NCBI GenBank assembly: GCA_966250385.1
Contig: CBINHC010000040.1
Location: forward strand, 1 to 6,761
DNA: 6,761 nucleotides
Direction: 5' to 3'
DNA from: DASWTL01 sp966250385
Lineage (GTDB): Bacteria; Bacteroidota; Bacteroidia; Sphingobacteriales; Sphingobacteriaceae
In this document: positions 1 through 6,100 of the stretch, one piece after another
Position numbering within the stretch: the stretch's first letter is position 1
How the letters are laid out: every line of letters starts with the position of its first letter
Translations under genes and position numbers: made by a program
The notes under the pieces: generated by a model
The model's database searches: none
What the model was told of the DNA's origin: nothing
The model's input: only the letters and a program-made list of their open reading frames with translations

Positions 1-138
1 GTGACGGCGAGCTACAGCCGGACTGCGGGGGAAAGCGTTTCGGGCAGTCCGTATACGATCACCGGGACGCTGAATGCGGCACCCGGAGTATTGGATAACT
101 ATGCGATCAGCAGCACGGCTGCAGACTTCAGCATTACC
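1..138 (+). repeat. Module 1: MBG (YGX-type), C-terminal part only
   Basis: Residues 1-46 are the second half of a B-type module: SYSR.AGE, GSPY.I, then GVLDNYAI and a closing beta strand DFSIT. The first half, with its YG motif, lies upstream of the window. It matches the corresponding part of module 2 at 28 of 46 positions, so the two are tandem copies of one subtype marked by GSPY and GVLDNY. Confidence 0.75.
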
Positions 139-3100
139 CGGGCTCCGGCCAGCGTGGTGGTGACTGCCATGAGCAAGATCTTCGGAGAAGAAGATCCGGT
201 ACTTGCGGGAACCGTTACCGGTTTCCTGGCGGATGATCAGGTCACGGTAAGCTACAGCCGGGTAGCCGGCGAGACGGTAGGGGGCAGCCCTTACCTGATC
301 AGTGCGGCTATCAGTGCCGCATCCGGGGTACTGGATAACTATACGATCACCAACACACCGGCCAACTTTACCATCAGCAACTCCGGCCAGACGATCGCCT
401 TCGATCCGCTGGCCGATAAGACCTACGGAGATGTGGCCTTCAGCCTGACGGCTACCTCCAGCTCGGGTCTGCCGGTCAGCTACAGTTCGAGCGATCCTTC
501 GGTAGCTTCGGTCAGCGGCTCGACGGTCACCATCCATAAAGCCGGCTCAGTCACCATCACGGCCAGTCAGGCGGGTGACGGGAACTACAGTGCAGCCATC
601 CCGGTTGACCAGACGTTTACGATCAATCCGGCTCCGCTGGTCATTACTGCGGACAATAAGAGTAAAACTTACGACGGTCTTGCCTACAACGGTGGCTATA
701 CCGTCACATATGGAGAATTTGCAGGAACGGACGGTCCGTCAGACCTCACTGGGGTTCCAACCTTTGGGGGCGATTCACAAACTGCAACCGGGGCAGGAAC
801 CCATGTCATTACAGTGGGCGGATTAAGTTCTCCGAACTATGCAATAACGTTTAATGATGGCGTCTTAACGATCGGCCAATCGGATCAGGCGATTACGTTT
901 GTTGCTCCCGGCACGAAAACATACGGAGATTCATCTTTTGAGCTCTCAGCCAGTGCCAGTTCAGGCCTTCCAGTAACCTATCAGTCGAGTGACCCGGATG
1001 TAGCCTCTGTATCGGGAGACATGATAACCATACACAGACCTGGTTCCGTCACCATTACGGCAACACAGGAAGGAAATGTTAATTATCATGCGGCTCTATC
1101 TGTTTCCCACACACTGACCATTTTAAAGAAGACCGTTACAGTTTCAATTATAGGTACTGTGTCAAAAGCCTTCGACGGCAACCCGATAGCACCAGTTGCC
1201 CCGGGGAACTATTCGGTTAGCGGTGTAATCGGATCAGATGCAGTAACGCTGAATTTTCCTGTAAGTGGCAGTTATGATAACAAGAATGCCGGTGCTGGAA
1301 AAGAGGTAACAGTGACCGGATTGGAACTTCAGGGTGCCGATGCGTCGAACTACCAGCTTGCTTCCGGAACGGTTAAAAACAGCATCGGACTTATCACACC
1401 GTTATCCGTAACGGTATCAGCACACTCCAAAACCAAAGTGTACGGAGGGTCCGAACCGGTCTTTACTTACTCGGTCACTCCGGCTGTCATCGCAGGGGAC
1501 GAATTCAGCGGCTCTTTAGCCCGCGATCCCGGTCCGGGTGTAGGATTATACCAGATAACTCAGGGGACACTTTCTTTAGGCGACAACTACAGTATTGCTT
1601 ATACAGGTGCTCAGCTGGAGATCACACCGGCAACATTAACGGTAAGAGCAGACGATAAGATCAGAGCCTACAATCAGCGCAACCCGCCGTTAACGGCCTC
1701 ATACCTGGGATTGGTTAACGGCGATACCCGCGCCATGGTCGAGCTCACCCCGCCGGTTCTGTCAACGACCGCGGTCGAAGATTCGCCGGCAGGGCCTTAC
1801 TCCATCCTGGCGACCGGCGGAAGTTATTCCCCCAACTATCAGGTCATCTATCAGGCCGGTACGCTGACTGTTGGAAGTACAAAGCCGGCCATTGCTTTTT
1901 CGGGCATGAGCAAAACCTATGGCGATGCCGATTTCGATCCGGCCGCGATGAGCCCGAGTCCGGTTTTGATTACCTATTCCAGTGATAATCCTTCGGTCGC
2001 CACGATCGTATCCAATAGAGTCCACATCGTGGGTGCGGGGACGGTCAATATTACAGCCAGCCAGGAGGGCGACATCAATTACGAGGCTGCTGAAGACGTC
2101 ACCGTGCAGCTCACGGTTGCGCCGGCACCGCTGACTGTTTCTGCCATTCCTCTGACGAAAATGTATGACGGGAAAGTGTATGATGGCGGTAATGGGGTGT
2201 CGTTCAGTGGTTTTGTTAATTCGGATACGGCGGCTGATCTGAGCGGCGTCCTGACCTACACCGGAACGTCTCAGGGGGCAAAGAACGTCGGTGACTATAT
2301 CATTACGCCATCCGGCTATGAGTCCGGCAACTACCTGATCTCCTATAAGAACGCGAATCTTAAAATTGTCCGGGCGCCATTGGCCATCACGGCCAATGAC
2401 GACTCAAAGGAGTATGACGGTATTCCTTACCGGGGCGGCAGCGGTGTTACCTACAACGGCTTCGTAAACGGGGAAACCGAAACGGTACTGGAAGGGGACT
2501 TGTCCTATGAGGGCAGCTCGCAAGACGCCGTAGCGGTTGATACGGACGATCACTATGATATCTACCCGGCCGGCTTGAAGTCCCAAAACTACGAAATCGA
2601 GTTTCTTCACGGCCACCTGACTATTTATCCGCGGGCAATTACTGTTACGGCCGATGCCGTAAGTAAGGTCTATGGTGATCCCGACCCGGTCCTGACCTGC
2701 AGGATCACGTCCGGATCCCTGGCCGGCGGCCAATTGTTCAAGGGTTCGTTGACGCGGGTGGCGGGAGAAGCGGTCGGCGGTTACGCGATCAAACAGGGCA
2801 GTTTGCACGTGAACCCGAATTATGCGATCACTTTTATCGGTGCGGACCTGGTTGTCACACCCAGGGAGCTGACGGCACAGTTGACCGGCACGCTGAGTAA
2901 GGTTTATGACGGTACAGCGGTAGCCGCACTTGCAGCCGGTGACTTTACGCTGAACGGTGTGGTGAATGCTGATGCAGTGGTGTTGAATTTCCCGGTATCC
3001 GGCACCTATAGTGATGCCAACATAGGCGCAGGCAAGCCGGTGCATGTCGCCGGGCTTTCGATTTCAGGACCGACGGCTACGAATTATTTCCTCGCTTCAG

Positions 3101-6100
3101 AAGATGTGGACGGCAACGTCGGCATTATTACCCCAAAAACAATCACGGTGATGGCCGAGGCGGCCACCAAGGTCTATGGAGACACGGATCCTGAGCTGAA
3201 ATACACCTATACAGGAGTTTTGGAATCTTCCGACACGTTCTCAGGCGGGTTGGAAAGGGCAGCCGGTGAAACAGCTGGCACCTATGCCGTTAGCCGGGGG
3301 ACGTTAGCGATCAGCAGCAACTACTCGATCAGCTTTCTTCCCGCTGACTTCACCATTACTCCTAAGGTGCTGACTGCCGGGCTGACCGGATCAGTCAGCA
3401 AAGTGTACGACGGAACGGTGACGGCAGCTTTGGAAGCTGGTCACTTCATCTTCAGCGGCGTTGTCGGGACCGATGATGTTCAGCTTGACTTTCCAACAAC
3501 CGGTAATTACGATACAAAGTCCGCCGGTACCGGTAAAGCGGTAAGCGTATCCGGTCTGTCGATCACAGGGGCAGCTGCCGGGAATTATGTGCTCGCTTCC
3601 TCATCCGTCAGCGGGTCTGTCGGCGAAATTATCGGCAGGACGGTGACGGCTAGCCTCACCGGGGCTGTACGGAAAGAATACGACGGGACGATCAATGCCG
3701 TTCTGCAACCCGATAATTATGACCTGGCAGGTGTGCTTCCGGGGGACCTGGCGGAAGTCAGCCTAGTCACCGCTGCATCCGGAAGCTATGATTCCATGGA
3801 GAAAGGTACAGGCAAAAAAGTTACGGTCACGGGCTTAACCCTCGCCGGTCCCGGAGCGGGTAATTACGTACTTGCCTCACCGTCTGTAAGCAATTCGGTC
3901 GGGGAGATCACAGCCAAACCGGTGACTGCGGCCCTGTCCGGCAGTGTAGTTAAAGTATATGATGGAACCGACGATGCGACCCCTGATGTATCCAATTACC
4001 AGCTTTCCGGTGTGCTGGCCGCTGACCAGGCCGTTGTCTCGCTGAATAACCCGGCAAGCGGCCGATATGATTCAAAAGATGCCGGTACGGGGAAATCCGT
4101 AACCGTCAGCGGTCTGTCGATTTCAGGACCGGGCGCCGACAACTATTATCTTACAACGGGCACTATTTCCGGACCCATCGGAGAGATCAGTCCGCGGGAG
4201 ATCTCTGTTAAGGCGGTCTCCCATGATAAAGTTTACGGGTCGGAGGATCCGGTGCTTGACTACGAGATCATTTCCGGTTCAGTGATCTCCGGTGACAATT
4301 TTACCGGATCACTTGAACGGGATGCCGGTGAGGATGCAGGAACGTATCCGGTCAATCAGGGCACTTTAACGCTGGGCAATAACTATTCTCTGAGCTTTAC
4401 CACGGGAACGCTGAAAATAAACCCCGCGACTTTGACGGTCCGTGCTGATGATAAGATCCGGGCATATAATAAAGTAAACCCTGTACTGACCGTGTCGTAT
4501 GTCGGATTGGTAAACGGCGACAATGAGGCAGAGGTGGTCGTCAGCGCGCCTCTGACCACAACGGCGGCAACAGTCGGGTCGCCGGCCGGAACTTATCCGA
4601 TTGTCGTTTCAGGCGGCACCTTTTCGGGGAATTATATCGTATCCTACCTGGAGGGTGTCCTCACTGTCGGCAGCACCAAACCGGTCATCTCGTTTTCCGG
4701 TATGACCAGGACGTACGGAGACCCGGATTTTGATCCGTCCGCGTATAGTCCCAGTCCGGTAGCAATCAGCTATTCGAGCGATAATGAAGACGTTGCCCGG
4801 ATTATTGGCAACCAGATACATATTGTCGGAGCCGGATCTGCCAACATCACCGCAAGCCAGGCTGCTGACAATAATTATGAAGAAGCAGACGCGGTAACCA
4901 GCGTCCTGATTGTCGGAAAAGCACCCCTGGTAATCACCGCCAGGGACGATACCAAGGTATTTGACGGAGTGCCTTATTCGGGAGGAAACGGCGTCATCTA
5001 CACGGGTTTCGTAAACGGGGAGGATGAACGCCAGCTGGAGGGGGACCTGGTGTACAGGGGCAGCTCTCAGGAGGCGGTCGACGTAGACACTCAAGACCAT
5101 TATGACATTGTTCCGGATGGCCTGACATCCGGTAACTATCAGATCGAATTCGTTCACGGGCATCTGACGATCAGCCCGAGGCATATCACGGTCGCCGCTG
5201 ACGCCCTGGAAAAAACCTATGGCGAGTCCGACCCGGCCCTGACGTTCCGTATCCTATCCGGAACACTGGCGGCGGATGATACGTTCAGCGGTTCATTGGA
5301 TCGTACGGCCGGCGAGAATGCCGGCATCTACACGATAATGCAGGGTAGTTTAGCGGTCAATGACAATTATGTGCTCACTTTTAAAAATGCTGTATTGACC
5401 ATCAAAAGAGCAAGCCTCGTAATTACTGCCGCAAGTTACAACCGTCCCTATCTAACACCTAATCCGTTGCTGGGCATTACCTATAGCGGATTCAGGAATG
5501 GGGATGGTCAGGCTACTGTGGTAATTTCAGAAGCCACCGCTCTGACCGACGCCACCCTCAGTTCCCCTGTCGGGACATATGATATTGTGGCCTCAGGCGG
5601 ATCGTATTCGGCCAACTATGATCCCGTTTATGAGCCGGGTATGCTGACCATAGAAGCCATTAAGCCGGTTGTCAGTTTTGCCGATATGGTTAAAACCTAT
5701 GGAGACGCCGATTTTGATGGAGGCGCTTCCAGCACCGGTCCGGTACCGGTTCTGTACAGCAGCAGCGACCCCGCGGTTGCCGTCATTACATCAGCGAACC
5801 TGATCAGGGTGGTTGGTGCAGGCACCGCATTGATTACGGCAAGCCAGGCTGGAGACGGCAATTTTGAGCCTGCAGATCCGGTTGTCCGGACGCTCACGGT
5901 ACATAAGGCAACCTTAGAGGTTATAGCGGCAGACGTAACAAGGACGTACGGGGCATCGAACCCGCCTCTGAACGTCACCTATTCGGGCTTTGTTTCCGGT
6001 GACGACGCGTCAGATCTGACATCCGTTCCAACGGCAACCACAGCCGCTACCCCTGGCAGTCCGGCAGGTATCTATCCGATCGAAATCGCGGGCGGCATAT

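Larger units (their letters stand above)
1402..2862 (+). repeat. Higher-order repeat unit, copy 1 (B-A-D-E-E-B)
   Basis: Six modules (7-12), residues 468-954, matching the order of modules 18-22 at 4195-5409. The length difference (487 versus 405 residues) equals one extra 83-residue E module (module 10) less one residue in the first B module. Matching modules share about 60-70% of residues by hand alignment (module 8/19: 50 of 82; 9/20: 54 of 83; 11/21: 61 of 86), the D and E pairs without gaps. Confidence 0.8.
4195..5409 (+). repeat. Higher-order repeat unit, copy 2 (B-A-D-E-B)
   Basis: Five modules (18-22), residues 1399-1803, repeating the order of modules 7-12 without module 10. Shared oddities, such as the Tyr-Asn in the A module and the VDT.DHYDI loop in the E module, show that the whole block was copied rather than assembled independently. 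Many codons differ even where residues agree (ADDKIRAY uses different codons at 5 of 8 positions), so the duplication is old. Confidence 0.8.

Noticed and set aside
1..3. GTG at the first base as a start codon
   Set aside because: It falls in the middle of a B-type module whose first half is missing, so it is an internal Val codon.
575..826. Frame +2 open frame of 83 codons
   Set aside because: It overlaps conserved modules 3 and 4 in another frame and reads as an Arg/Thr/Leu-rich low-information peptide with no domain signature.
1762..2025. Antisense open frame of 87 codons opposite modules 8-9
   Set aside because: Fully contained in the sense frame, with no homology signature; its low stop density is a by-product of the repeat composition.
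2404..3045. Antisense open frame of 213 codons
   Set aside because: It lies wholly opposite the sense repeat frame, has no recognisable domain, and its biased Arg/Ile/Gly/Val make-up follows from reading the complement of Gly/Asp/Thr/Tyr-rich repeats.
4609..5184. Antisense open frame of 191 codons that resembles the one at 2404-3045
   Set aside because: The likeness (for example VPLQ/VPFQ and PVYE in both) is produced by the sense-strand duplication of E modules 11 and 21; two mirrored shadows of homologous modules will look related without either being expressed.
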